A stretch of DNA of 64,000 nt. It comes from Lepidodermella squamata. Taxonomy: Eukaryota > Gastrotricha. A program made the position numbers and the translations under genes. Numbering within the stretch: the first letter of the stretch is position 1; each line of letters begins with the position of its first letter. Below the pieces are notes generated by a model that saw only the letters and a list, made by a program, of their open reading frames with translations, had not been told where the DNA came from and did not search any database. Positions 45,627-56,179 of this stretch are shown here, one piece after another. The stretch covers positions 1,116,001 to 1,180,000 of the forward strand of contig JBLDXI010000001.1 in NCBI GenBank assembly GCA_047495785.1. Direction: 5' to 3'.

Positions 45627-46722
45627 TCACATTTTACACTTTGGCTGCATGTATGCGATGAGTGTGAAGCCGTCGGCGCCTGTTTTTTGCAGCTGGAGAA
45701 AGTAAGGTGCCACGTAATCGGCGACAGACTCAAATACATCACCTATGGCAATCGTCCAAATGCCGCTGTGTATCATCGACAGTCTCGACTGAACTGCGGC
45801 GGCGATAGCGCCTTTCTCCTTTCGATAATAAGGAAGGTTCAGTTGAAAGGATTTTATAGTCGCCATCACATCTTCAGCTACCGACTCGTTCAAATTTTTA
45901 TCAGTCCCTTCCATGATTCGATAACCATCCTAAAAAATTAGGATTTTATTTCGCGATTTGTTCTACGAAAAAAATTACCGTGACGTTATCCATAATTGAC
46001 TTGGGATAGCTTGGAATGTTAAATTTTGGTATTCCGGAGAAAACTTGAGACAAAAAAGATGGAAAATTAGATGGAAAAGAACGAAACTATCATACGAAAT
46101 GAAGGCAGGCAAAACTGTTGAAAAATGTGAACAAGCAGCGTTCGATTCGGGGAGATCGACGGATCTCTCTGGAGATCGGGCGGCGTTAAATAGTAATCGT
46201 CGACTTGCAGCAGCATTGAATTGCCCTCAGCAGCGTCAAATTTAGCCGCCATGTCCCTACCAGCCGCTGTTACAGCCCATTTGCTATAAGTGAATCTAAT
46301 GTCCATTTTTCTGTTAAATTTGATATTAATATTTTAACACGATTTGTTTCCGGAATTTACGCTTTAATATAAGCTATCCGTTCAGCAATACTGCCGAGTG
46401 GGGGCGTTAGAGATGCCACTTTGATCGCATAAGCTATTACATCGTGGCCTTTCGTGGTCGATTGTTCAGTTCGAAGGCTAACCAGTACCAGAATGATGTT
46501 TGGTTTGTAGTCGTAAAGCGCTCTTTGATTCACTGTTGTCGTTGTTTGTGGCCGATTTGTCGTAGTAATTGTAACTTGATTGGTGCCATTGTTATTAGCA
46601 GTTGAATTCACAGAAATTTGGGCACTAGCAGGACCAGGGTCCATCAATGTAATAGAAAATTCTGCAGAATTCGCCGTCTGTATTGTTACAACCAACAGCA
46701 AGGCAATGAAAATACCAACCAT
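45627..46722 (-). CDS. Secreted protein with two LC8-like repeats (gene E)
   Basis: Exons 46722-46361, 46310-46096, 46043-45979 and 45929-45627 give 314 residues. Signal peptide MVGIFIALLLVVTIQTANSA, then a short Thr/Asn linker. Repeat 1: VIAYAIKVASL, IAYIKA|KMDIRFTYSKWAVTAAG, LLVHIFQ. Repeat 2: HSGIWTIAIGD, ending AYMQPKCKM. Exon 2 is exactly 215 bases, as in gene D, and the phases of all introns agree, so D and E arose by duplication. The long glycosylated stalk of D is missing. It has the same orientation as genes A-D and the three channels. Confidence 0.75.
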
Positions 46723-46909
46723 GCTTTAGGAATAGGCTCTAAATTCATTGGAAATTGACAGAATTAATAATTTCCGAAAAATCCATCTTAAAATATTTTT
46801 TATTTATTTACAAGCTGTCAACTATTTTCTGAAAATTATCATTTCATGCAGATTTTCAAAAAAGCTCAAACAAAAAAGTACAGTTCTGGGGGCGGGACCT
46901 CGGCTCATC

Positions 46910-47857
46910 CTAATCGGATTGAGCTTTGTAAAGCTCAAGTGGCATTGTTGAGCGCATTTTGTTGTTAAATTCCGCCAACAGATCGGCGTTTATGAAGTAG
47001 TTTCGCCAGTCGCCTACAATGCCTTTACGCATGAACGGCGTATCGCTTTTCCACAGCCCAACAGCCTGCATCCAACTGTGATTCGCTGCGTCGTTTTGCC
47101 GCATTGTTTCAAATTCAGTCGCGTGGTAAATTTCATCGACAATTCTATCGTCATGAATTGGCTTCCCAAGAAAATCAGCTATCGCTCGAATCATTGATCG
47201 CCGATTTGTTACTAGGTCTTCATAGCGCAGGAATAACATATTTGGCAACTGGCCAGATTTGTAAAGATTGTAATAGTCCGTTAAATGTTTACCGTATGGC
47301 AAATAGATTATATCGCCATCCATGAAAAGCCTGGCAAATTCTTCGAACGATCCTTTAAAGTCGCCATGTCCTGCGAATGAAACTGACCTCGTGTGGTGGA
47401 AATAGGAGACTGCTACGTCTTTCGCCTCGCGGTAGACGTATATTAATTTGCCTTTGCCAATATTTCGCGGTAGAAACGGAGCTGGTAAATGGGTCTTGAA
47501 CAGCCGTGGTGGGGGCCGTTTGCCTAGCTCACTTATAGCCGATGGGGGTTTCGGAATTATTATGGCAACCTCTAAAAATGGTGCTCGACTAGACAGGTCA
47601 ATTGTTTTAGCGCCTTCAAAGTCCAAAGTCGAAATCATGTACACCAACTGCTGCATCAGTGTTGTTCCACATTTAGGCAGTGTAGCTATGAAAATATCAC
47701 CATTCTCAACGTTGAAATTTCGGATCTCTTGCCAATAGAAGGGAAACCACGGCGGAAGGGAATAGCCGTTGAATTTTGCGCACTTGCCTCTAGGATCGTT
47801 GAAAAGTGGGCGAAAAAAGTTCTCCACTTCGGGTATTTCCACCGGAAGGCCAGACAT
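46910..47857 (-). CDS. Cytosolic sulfotransferase, copy 2, single exon
   Basis: One frame of 315 residues without introns, unlike the other copies. PAPS loop TLPKCGTTLMQQ at about 59-70 (Cys replaces the usual Ser), catalytic His in KTHLPAPFLP (His 123), 3'-phosphate loop YREAKDVAVSYFHH at about 142-155, FLRYEDLV near 209, and RKGIVGDWRNYF at 277-288. All parts needed for activity are present. Loss of introns may indicate retroposition. Substrate not predictable. Confidence 0.9.
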   Translation of the reverse strand: MSGLPVEIPEVENFFRPLFNDPRGKCAKFNGYSLPPWFPFYWQEIRNFNVENGDIFIATLPKCGTTLMQQLVYMISTLDFEGAKTIDLSSRAPFLEVAIIIPKPPSAISELGKRPPPRLFKTHLPAPFLPRNIGKGKLIYVYREAKDVAVSYFHHTRSVSFAGHGDFKGSFEEFARLFMDGDIIYLPYGKHLTDYYNLYKSGQLPNMLFLRYEDLVTNRRSMIRAIADFLGKPIHDDRIVDEIYHATEFETMRQNDAANHSWMQAVGLWKSDTPFMRKGIVGDWRNYFINADLLAEFNNKMRSTMPLELYKAQSD

Positions 47858-48061
47858 TTCTTCACTGCGGTAACTCTATTCAAAAATGTCAGCTTGCCAC
47901 GGTCAGAAGTCGACAATTTTTGTCATATTAAATTTCTGATAGCTTATCTTTCAGAGCCTAGTGACCTGCTTCATTGTTGCTGATAATTTTACTCTGGATC
48001 CGAGTGCGAGCCGGCGAGATGTTTTGATAGAACAGGAGAGGGCGCAAAATCAAGTATATCA

Positions 48062-49052
48062 CGTCATTGGGCTAATGAAACCCGCTACGTTTATAGGAGA
48101 AATATTTTCAAACTCGACATGAATCGAATTTAACAAATTTGGCCTTGAATTTGGTATCAACAAATTAAAGCCCAGAATGTTGTTGAGAAAATCCTTCATT
48201 TTTTTTTCTCTAGCAACACGCGCTAATTTGATAGAGAATAAACTGGGGAGCAAAATTCGAAAACCCCATATTTTTATCACTTATGGCTATGGAGAAATTC
48301 CAATGTCAAGTTGGTCACGTGACCTTACATGATGTCACACTTCAGCGGTCATCTCGAGAACGGTGGTAGCTAGGAAGCTGCTTTCAAATAAAAATCTACC
48401 TAGATATGCATTCAGTTCGGTTACATAGGTGATAATTCGGGCAAAATCGATTTTGATGACACTTTTGTGCAGTTTGGTGACTGTCCCAAATATGGTTCCT
48501 AGCTCATCTTCAAGCCAACGAGACACTGGTAATTTATCCGTTTTCGCCGAATTAATACGATTTTACAGCGGGGAGATGCGGTTTTTAGACACTCTGGGGT
48601 TTTAGTCACCCTGCAGGATTGTTTAAATATAGGGTGGTCGAAAAAGGTACCATTGGGCTCTAATGGTAAAACTATAATAGGGATGAAAAGGAAAATTTAC
48701 CTATGTCTACTTTAAAATTATGCAGATTGTTAACGGTCGCAGCTAGAAATTTAAGTCATGTCTCATATTAATCGGCATAACCCGGTGATTGCTGCTATTT
48801 AAATTGAAAAAAGGAAAATATATGTATATTTTTTTTTAATAAAAAATCAAAATCTTCCGTTTTTGCAACTAAATTAATTGAAAAAATCACCCGTGCATTT
48901 GAGCTGCAACAAAATTGTCTAGGCTCCCCTCATGATGAGGGATTTCTAGGTTCCAAATTCAACTCCCAAGTCGTAAAATGTAAAATTCGATTCATGTCGA
49001 GTTTGAATTTTTCTTCTATATATTCGTAATGAGTTTCATTAGCCCAATGACG
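48062..49052. mobile_element. Candidate non-autonomous TIR element with about 70-bp inverted ends
   Basis: The left end (48062-48130, GTCATTGGGCTAATGAAAC...) and the right end (48982-49052) are inverted copies with scattered differences, both running into AAACTCGACATGAATCGAAT. About 850 bases lie between; a 63-codon frame (48526-48335, minus) has no family features. No clear target duplication. Confidence 0.55.
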
Positions 49053-49490
49053 ATGAATGTGCTTTGAAAAGTAGTGACACTATTTTTCTTTTTTTTTCGT
49101 CAAATGTTTGAATATTCTTCGGCTCAACTTATTGATAAGCTTCGCAGAGGAGCTGGAGGGTTTAGATTACTGTCGAAATGTTCATCAATTGAGTAAATTA
49201 GGAACGTTTGAATATTGCCGTTGGCACAAATTTCAAGTATTTTATATTATATTTTTTATTTTATAAATTTTGCTCAGTTAATACCATAAACAAGTTGCCT
49301 TGGCGCAATTTAACATAGTCAGTTATCATCTCGAGATAGAAATACAAACAAACAAGCGACTAAGCTTGATGCGACAAGCGACACTCGAGCCATATATAGA
49401 CACACTTTTATTATTAGTAGTAAGTAGCGAATAGTTGTAAATGGAGAGCTGCATCGTTAACCTTTTTAACGAAGACCATAGCCTGCGAAA
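49053..49490. promoter_or_regulatory. 5' flank of Ly6 gene 1
   Basis: About 440 bases, AT-rich. A TATATA motif lies near 49394, about 95 bases before the start codon. No other feature. Confidence 0.25.
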
Positions 49491-50137
49491 ATGTTGCGAT
49501 CTATCGCCACATTTTTCAATAAATTCGAACCCCTGCCTACTTCTATAGGATTATCGTTTATTATTTACGCCGTGATAGGTATGTTACCTACCCCGACCAG
49601 TTTCTGAATCAATTTAATTCAATGCTTTCACTAAAATCTGAACAGCCATCAATCTGAGCGCGTACACCGCATCTGGACAAGTGCTTTACACAAATGCAAC
49701 ATGTTCGAATTCTTCGAGCAATTTAACCACGTGTTTCTATCACGGGCTACAAGACGCTTCGGTTGCATATTCGCCAGTGATAACCTGTAAATGTGGATAC
49801 GGCTGCTATGTGAGTATTCGTTAAGGACAAGTTGTATCAAATTTTTGAATCACATGAATATAACGAAACGCTTTTGTCACAACAATTTGTTTTACAGAAA
49901 GAATACATGTACATTATGGGTGGTACTCAGCAGTTTGTTAAACGCGGATGTTACTCTGCCTGCGTTGAGCTCAACATCAGTCAAACAGTCTCTGGCAGTA
50001 AATATCAAAACGCGACGTTCTGCTGCCGGACAGACTTTTGCAATCAATCTTCCAAATTGATCGATAATGAACTTTCTCGATATTTGCTCATAATATTCAC
50101 GCTTTACTTCATTCTCACAAATTTTCACAAAAATTAG
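49491..50137 (+). CDS. Ly6/three-finger cell-surface protein 1
   Basis: Exons 49491-49578, 49646-49809 and 49898-50137 give 163 residues. A hydrophobic N-terminal segment (GLSFIIYAVI) acts as signal or anchor. The Ly6 cysteines follow: ATCSNSS, TCFYHG, TCKCGYGCY at the end of exon 2, then RGCYSAC and FCCRTDFCN in exon 3. The C-terminus is hydrophobic (YLLIIFTLYFILT), fitting a GPI signal. The C-x-C-G-x-G-C motif ending an exon is shared with the two minus-strand Ly6 genes at 51286-52950, so they form one subfamily. Its 3' end faces the degenerate sulfotransferase, 40 bases away. Confidence 0.8.
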
Positions 50138-50176
50138 CGACGAGATTAAACAAAAATGATAATTTTGTGTTGTCTT

Positions 50177-51079
50177 TTACAAAATTTCTTCAGGGAGGTT
50201 GCAGACAGTGAAAGTTTCGAAATCGGTCAATAGTTCTGAATCCGTAAAATGCTGTTTCCACGCTCCGACCTCAAGTTTTTGAATGAAATCTCCCAATTCG
50301 AAAGTTCTCTTATTCAAAGTCTCCAGAGTATAATCACTCTCCAATTTGTCAATAATCCCTTGCTCGACATCTTTGCTGAGGAATGAGGCAATTTTCACGG
50401 CAATATCCGCAATATTCTCCGCAAGGTCCTCGTAACGGATGAACAGAATTTCTCTGCCTTGCTTCTGAAGCTCGACGATTTGTTTCGGCTGTTCGGAATA
50501 TGGGCCGAACAACATTTTTCCCGATATAAAAAGCTGAATCCAGTCTTTAAATGAGGAAATTTTATCAGAATTCGCAGCATGGGCCTTATGATGGTGGTAA
50601 TAGGAAACTGCCACGTCTTTCGGATCTCGGTGGATAAAAATCACTCGGCCGTTAAATATTTGATCTGGTAGCATAGATGGCGGCAGAAGGGACATTATTA
50701 TGGAATTCCCTGATGTCTCAACGCATCGCATTACCGCAGAGACAGGTGGAAGAGGAGGCTCAAAGCTCCCCTCTGGTTCAGAATCACCCGAAATTCCATT
50801 CACTAAGACGTGAACAATTTCACCAAGAAGAAATAGGCCTTTTAATTAGAGATGAAATTAAAAAAAAGCGCTTCACAGATTTTTTAACTCACCTGATTGA
50901 GGAAATCCGATTATGGTTATGTCATTATCAGTTATTGGCAAGTTATTAGGAATAACAGGCGAACTCAAATTATGGCAATCAGCCGGTAGCCAAGTTGCGT
51001 CAATCAATGACAAAGGAATAAGATCGCCATCAGGAGCTAGCGGCGTCTGAACTTGCAAAAAGCTTTCAAAACCTGCCAT
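50177..51079 (-). CDS. Degenerate sulfotransferase (copy 3), likely inactive
   Basis: Exons 51079-50893 and 50838-50177 join in phase 1, 282 residues. The fold is recognisable: HRDPKDVAVSYYHH, FIRYEDL and HFTDSELLTDFE are all present. But key motifs are changed. The PAPS loop PKSGTTW reads PQSGLFLLG (Lys to Gln), the catalytic THLP reads MSLLPP with no His, and RKGxxGDW reads QKLEVGAW. The frame is intact and splice sites are good, so it may be a pseudoenzyme under some constraint rather than a dead gene. It is shorter than its paralogues by about 30-45 residues, mostly between the PAPS loop and the HRDPKD motif and near the C-terminus. Confidence 0.8.
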
Positions 51080-51285
51080 AATAGTTTGTATGGAAATTAT
51101 TTGAACTGCGATATAGGGAGATGTGAGAAAATCGACCTCACCGCCTGTATCAGATTTCAATCAATAACAACTTTGAAACGCGATAGCATAAGTATGATCA
51201 AGTAACGTTAATAATTCATGCTTCCTGTGTGTAAACTTTTCACTTTTAAAAAATCGAAGCGAATTGCAGAGGACATTTTGAAAAA

Positions 51286-51781
51286 TTATTTTATCAATAT
51301 GGATGATGATAAAATTGTTAAAATAATATCTGTAATTAATTTCCAATAGTTCGCGCTCAATTTGCCGACTCCATTGCAGTAGTCGGTGTTGCAACAGTAG
51401 GTTTGCATCAATATAACGACACCATTAACTGTTGCGCTCTGCGCACGTGCTGTACACGACTCACTGCACCCACGTCGAACAGTCGAAATCTGTCCTGTGG
51501 TGAAGATATTCTTCTGCAAAGAATTTTCGAAAGTTATACTGAGATTGACAACAGTCTAAACATTTTACGTAACAACCGAATCCGCAGCTGCAAAGAACGT
51601 AACCCAAGCCGGTGGGTAGTTCTTGAGCATCGTGTTGGTGGCAGTAAACGCCGGCTGGATTCACGCAGTCATGGCCGGATGTCGCATTCGATTCCTTAGT
51701 GATCGCTAACATTACAAAGCAAGAGACAATCACTGATTTTTGCAATGACCGACAGAGCGTGACTGGCTTAATAAAATGCAT
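51286..51781 (-). CDS. Ly6/three-finger protein 2
   Basis: Exons 51781-51569 and 51513-51286, phase 0, 146 residues. Signal peptide in MHFIKPVTLCRSLQKSVIVSCFVM..., then SGHDCVNPAGVYCHQHD, CSCGFGCY at the exon end, RRGCSESC and YCCNTDYCNGVGKL in exon 2, and a hydrophobic tail. Upstream in-frame methionines exist (to 51859), but the start is set where it aligns with the sister gene at 52950. Probably GPI-anchored or secreted. The two genes are a tandem duplicate about 1.17 kb apart. Confidence 0.82.
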
Positions 51782-52436
51782 GCTCGTTTTTTGTAAAATT
51801 TTAGCGAGCTTATTTTTAACAATTACTATTGTCATCGTTTTTCCTGGTTGCGGTTGCAACGGTTTTCATTTTTTGCTATTGTCTCATGAGACGTACCGGG
51901 ACGCAGCGGCTTCGAAGCTCCCGTTATTCGCGTTTGCGTAAAAAAGCACGTGACGTGTTTAGCATAAGTGTGCATAATAATTACTTTCGATGGCAAATTT
52001 TTTATTGAATATAAAAACGGCAAACTAATAGTTTTTTCGTTACTTGTCGTCTCCACAGTCTGCGATTAGCTTCCCATATTTTTCGTTCAAAGAAATAAAA
52101 AAAATATCCGTTCTAGATCGATGAGTCTAACCAAACCCAGACGTTATTTGATGGCTATCTTTTGAACTTTCCTAAAACTTCGAGATATTAACGACCGAAA
52201 TCTAAAAGCCTTTGATGCCTATCATCTTGTCGACTCTTCGAATGCGAATGAGTTATTCTTCCGGAAAAAATGTGGAGTGAAATATTTTGTTGTATAAAAC
52301 CGGCGACGAGTTGACTAGGTACTTCCTCATACCCCTCCCTAAAATATTGCCTTTACTAGACTAGTCTGGACAGTTTGGACATATTTTTTACTAGGACTAA
52401 TTTTTTAGTTCAAATTAACCTGATAACTTGCTCTTT

Positions 52437-52950
52437 TTACTCGCTTACATCTGACAAGACAATGAATTTGATCGAAATCGATGATAATAAGATAGCTGTC
52501 CAAATTATTTTCCAATATTTCGCGCTCAATTTGCCGACTCCATTACAGTAGTCGGTGTAACAACAATAGCTCGCCATCGATGTCGTGACGCCATTTACGG
52601 TTGTGTTTTTTATAATGGTACTTCCACATGATTGAAGACACCCACGTCGAACAGTTGCAGTCGATCCGGTTATATAGATAGACTTCTGCAAATGTGTTCA
52701 AAATTTATCCAGAGTTAGACACAGGTCTAAAATTTACGAAGCAACCGAATCCGCAGCTGCAAAGCACATAGCCCAAGCCGGTGGGTAGTTCTTGAGGATC
52801 GTGTTGGTGGCAGTAAACACCGGCTGGATTCACGCAGTCATGGCCGGATGTCGTATTCGATTCCTTAGTGATAGCTAACATCACAAAGCAAGAGACAATC
52901 ACTGATTTTTGCAATGTCCGACAGAGCATGACTGGCTTAATAAAACGCAT
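52437..52950 (-). CDS. Ly6/three-finger protein 3 (tandem duplicate of 2)
   Basis: Exons 52950-52738 and 52685-52437, phase 0, 153 residues. Exon 1 differs from gene 2 at only about six residues (e.g. ESNTTSGHDC for ESNATSGHDC). Exon 2 is much more different between TVRRGC and the YCC(Y/N)TDYCNGVGKL ending, with a new stretch CGSTIIKNTTVNG that adds an N-glycosylation site. Hydrophobic C-terminus retained. Upstream DNA is also duplicated (GGTTGCGGTTGCAACGG at 51847 and 53025). Confidence 0.82.
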
Positions 52951-53444
52951 GCGAGTTTTTTGGGAAATTTTAGCAGCACATTTTAGTCTTATTTAAATTG
53001 CTATTGTTATCGTTTTTCCTGGTTGCGGTTGCAACGGTTTTCATTTTTTTGCTATTGTCTCCGCTAAATTGACATCATAGATAAATAAATACACTGCAAC
53101 TTAACGAAAACCGGTGTTGTAACGAACTTCAGCTAAAACACGAACAAAATTGAGAGGCAACAGCCAAAAACGATGCACTTCAGCATGTTGCCAACATCAT
53201 TTATAGCGAAATTTGTATAACGAGATGTTCGCTATAACGAACGATTCTGAGTGGCTCGGCGGCAGTTTTAAGCGTAACATTGAGGTTATTTATAGCCAAC
53301 TTGGGTCCGGTCAAGGTCACAGGCCACGCTACATTCTATTTTCGTTATTGTGGCCCGGTCACGCAATCGACAGGGACACATTTTTTGTCACAAGATTGCG
53401 TTTCAATGTACTATTTTTTCAAGTGGCATCCAATTTTAACGAGT
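52951..53444. other. Intergenic upstream of Ly6 gene 3
   Basis: Duplicated promoter side of the Ly6 pair up to about 53060, then about 380 bases with no feature. Short plus-strand frames here have no family features. Confidence 0.35.
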
Positions 53445-53696
53445 GCACTGATTAACTTTCCATATTTCGCGTACATTGAAACCAAAGAAACATATCCGGT
53501 CATTTATAGATCGATAGGTCAAACCCAGTTGTTGTTTGATAGCTATTTTCGGAACTTCAATCAATTTCGACCGAACTTTCGAAGCCTAATGCCGATGACA
53601 ATTTGCGAATTTAAAAAAAAATAGAGGGTTTTGCGAGGAGTTTTCCTTCTGGGAAAATTTTGGCGTGACATTTTTTGATATTTAAACAGAATACCG

Positions 53697-53988
53697 TTTA
53701 GCGGAACCAAATTTGCCAGTTGCGAAACCAAATTTGACTGTATAGCGAAACCAAATCGGCATTTTCGGGAACATAATTTTAGGTAAAAGAAAGGTCGCTT
53801 TTGAATATTTCTATGAAATTTAGGCAATGCCTGCATTCTATACTGAAGAATGCGTCTTTTACGGAATTTTTCGCTGAATTTAATGATGATTTATTTCAAA
53901 TTATTCTGATAAATCATGAAAATCTTGAAGGCTTCAAAAAGTGGCTTTAGGCCCATAGAAAATTCCAAAATTTGGTTCCGCTAAAAGT
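53697..53988. mobile_element. TIR element, copy 2 (GGAACCAAATTT family)
   Basis: Begins TTTAGCGGAACCAAATTTGCC and ends with the inverse (AAATTTGGTTCCGCTAAAAG). About 290 bases, non-coding, with internal GGAACC/GAAACC AAATTT repeats. It shares order with copy 1 at 9150-9411. The duplicated flank at 52295 lacks it, so an empty site exists. Confidence 0.8.
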
Positions 53989-54453
53989 AAGACCCATATT
54001 TTTTAAAGCCGGCGACGAGGTGACTACTTCCCCATAAACCTCCCTGAACTTATCTTTATTAGACTAGTCTGGACAGTTTGGACATGAGCAGACTAGTTTT
54101 TGTGTACAAAACTCGGTCAAACATCAAACGTCAGCGGATTTTCTGCGCTACATGCCTCGTCAGCATTTGCCCCTGAGTTCACCTCAATATTGCTCCCCGA
54201 GACCTGTTAACCTGATAAAAATATAAGCTACGTACGCAGCAACACCCCATATAAACTTACTTGATCAAAGAATGGATCAAAAAATAGTTTCTGTACTTGT
54301 TTGCCGCTGATAAGACAATGAATAACCGCGCCTGAAGATAAGATTGCGAGCTATTAATAGCCTATATAACCCTGCCGGCATTTCGGTCGTTTCCTTACGA
54401 CATTGTCATAATCATTGTGGTTTTCCTGAATTCTGACTTTTCTGTATAGGTAA

Positions 54454-56078
54454 ATGGTGTCTGTCTTCGCAGGCATAGCGGCGCTATTGGCGTCAGGCCT
54501 TTTCTCATTCTACGTCTATCGCAAATTTTACAGAATGCGCCTATTCAAGCGGCTCGGAATTCCCGGCCCAGAGCCTCATTGGCTGTTCGGCAATTTACGC
54601 GAGCTTTTCAAACACAACAGAAATGAAGTTCTTCGCGAATGGTCGAGAAAATACGGCTCTTGCTATGGCTACTTCCAGGGTTCGAGCCCGGTGTTAGTCG
54701 TTAGCGATCCAACTATGATCGAAGCCTTAATGATCAAACAACGCTCAGACTTCCAAGGCCACTCAATCTCACCGATTTATCCAGATCCGGAAAAAGACCC
54801 TGACGGTGAGTTGAAAAATACAATTAATTAAGGTGGAATATTCATTTTTTTTAAACAGCTGGTAACAATATGTTTTGGGCTCGTGGCGACCGGTGGAAAC
54901 GCCTTCGAACAATTTGCAACCCTGTTTTCACCTCAGGCAGACTAAAGTCCTATATGAGTCACCTTACTAAGAGCCAGAAAGATCTGATCGACCTGCTGCG
55001 GGAAAAAGCTGACAGTGGTAAAACTTTCGACTGCAACGATCCCTACCAACTTCTAACGCTTGACGTCATCGGCGCCGTGGGGTTCAGCATTCAGTTCGAC
55101 GCCATCAAAAACCGAGGCGAGAAGAATAAATTTCTCGAGGCGATTCGCATAATGTGGGGCGGCCTGATAGATGTCCCACCTGTCATGAGATGGGCTTTGA
55201 TTGTTCCCGAACTCGAGCAATTTTTCCGAGCACTGCTCAAATTCGTCGGGGATATTCTGCCAAATAAATTTTTCAAGGCCAGAATGGAGACGATGAGAAC
55301 AATGAAAGCTATTGTCGATCAGCGAGTCGAAGCGAACGATTCTAATTACACTGATATTCTTCAAATGATGATGGCGTCTTCGGACGACCGTCAAACTAAC
55401 AAAAACCGTCAACTTAACCGAGTGGAGCTTGTTCAACAGTCGAACATGCTATTCCACGCCGGTTACGAGACAACATCGACCGCCTTAGGTTTCTGCTCAT
55501 TCTGCCTCGCGCAATACCCCGAGACTCAAGATAAGCTAGTCAGCGAAATTATGAAGCATTTCCAGCGAAATGCGGACGGGCAGTGGCCTGAGCCTGATTA
55601 CGAGACAGTTATGAATGAAATTCCTTATCTCGACTGGTTCTGCCGCGAGGTTTTGCGGCTTTTCCCCGTAGGCTGGCAGGCCCTGGGTCGCTTTGTAGTT
55701 AACGACTCAGCGATCTGCGGCGTTCCTGTTCCGAAATCGATTTTCACTGTCTATGCCGATACGTGGACCGTCCATTTCTCCGAGGAACATTGGGGCCCTG
55801 TTGATCCTATGAAATTCTACCCAGAACGCTTCTCGCCCGAAAACAGCGCCAACCGGCCGGATTCGGTATTTATGGCTTTCGGCCTCGGCCCTCAGCAATG
55901 CATTGGAATGAGACTTGCTTTGTTGGAAATGAAGCTGACCCTGGTCAATATGTTGCTAAGATTCAGGTTTCTTGAACCCGATGGAGGCTACCCGAATGGC
56001 AATTTACCTGTTACGTCGATAAACGGCACCTTGACTGCCCTTGGAGGAGTCCCCGTCAAGCTAGCTCATCGAGTCTGA
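54454..56078 (+). CDS. Microsomal cytochrome P450, CYP3-clan-like
   Basis: Exons 54454-54805 and 54859-56078 join in phase 1, 523 residues. N-terminal membrane anchor (about 5-22), then the proline hinge LGIPGPEPHWLFGN. C-helix WKRLR (near 129), I-helix AGYETTST (about 318) with the oxygen-binding Thr, ExxR in REVLRLFP (about 381), PERF near 439, and heme loop FGLGPQQCIG with Cys about 465. All residues needed for activity are present. P450s of this kind oxidise lipophilic substrates on the ER using NADPH reductase. The sequence style (IPGPxPxxxxGN, RRT-like QRSDF) is nearest CYP3-clan enzymes, but the subfamily is a guess. Sulfotransferase genes follow immediately. Confidence 0.9.
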
Positions 56079-56179
56079 AATTCAGCTATAATCGATGATG
56101 ATATTTATTATAAATCATATTCAAGATTATTAAATAAAATTCCTTCATATTCAATGAAAAGGTTCAGTTTTTGAGTTTT

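Larger units (their letters stand above)
52030..54095. repeat. Duplicated non-coding flank around the Ly6 pair
   Basis: The 3' flank of Ly6 gene 2 / gene 3 spacer (about 52060-52395) resembles 53445-54095 in order: TTTCCATATTT.CG.., ATCGAT.GGTC.AACC CAG, CCGGCGACGAG and ACTAGTCTGGACAGTTTGG. The right copy is longer because a TIR element (53697-53988) has been inserted. Confidence 0.6.

Noticed and set aside
48335-48526. 63-codon minus-strand frame inside the inverted-repeat pair
   Set aside because: Too short and without transposase features.
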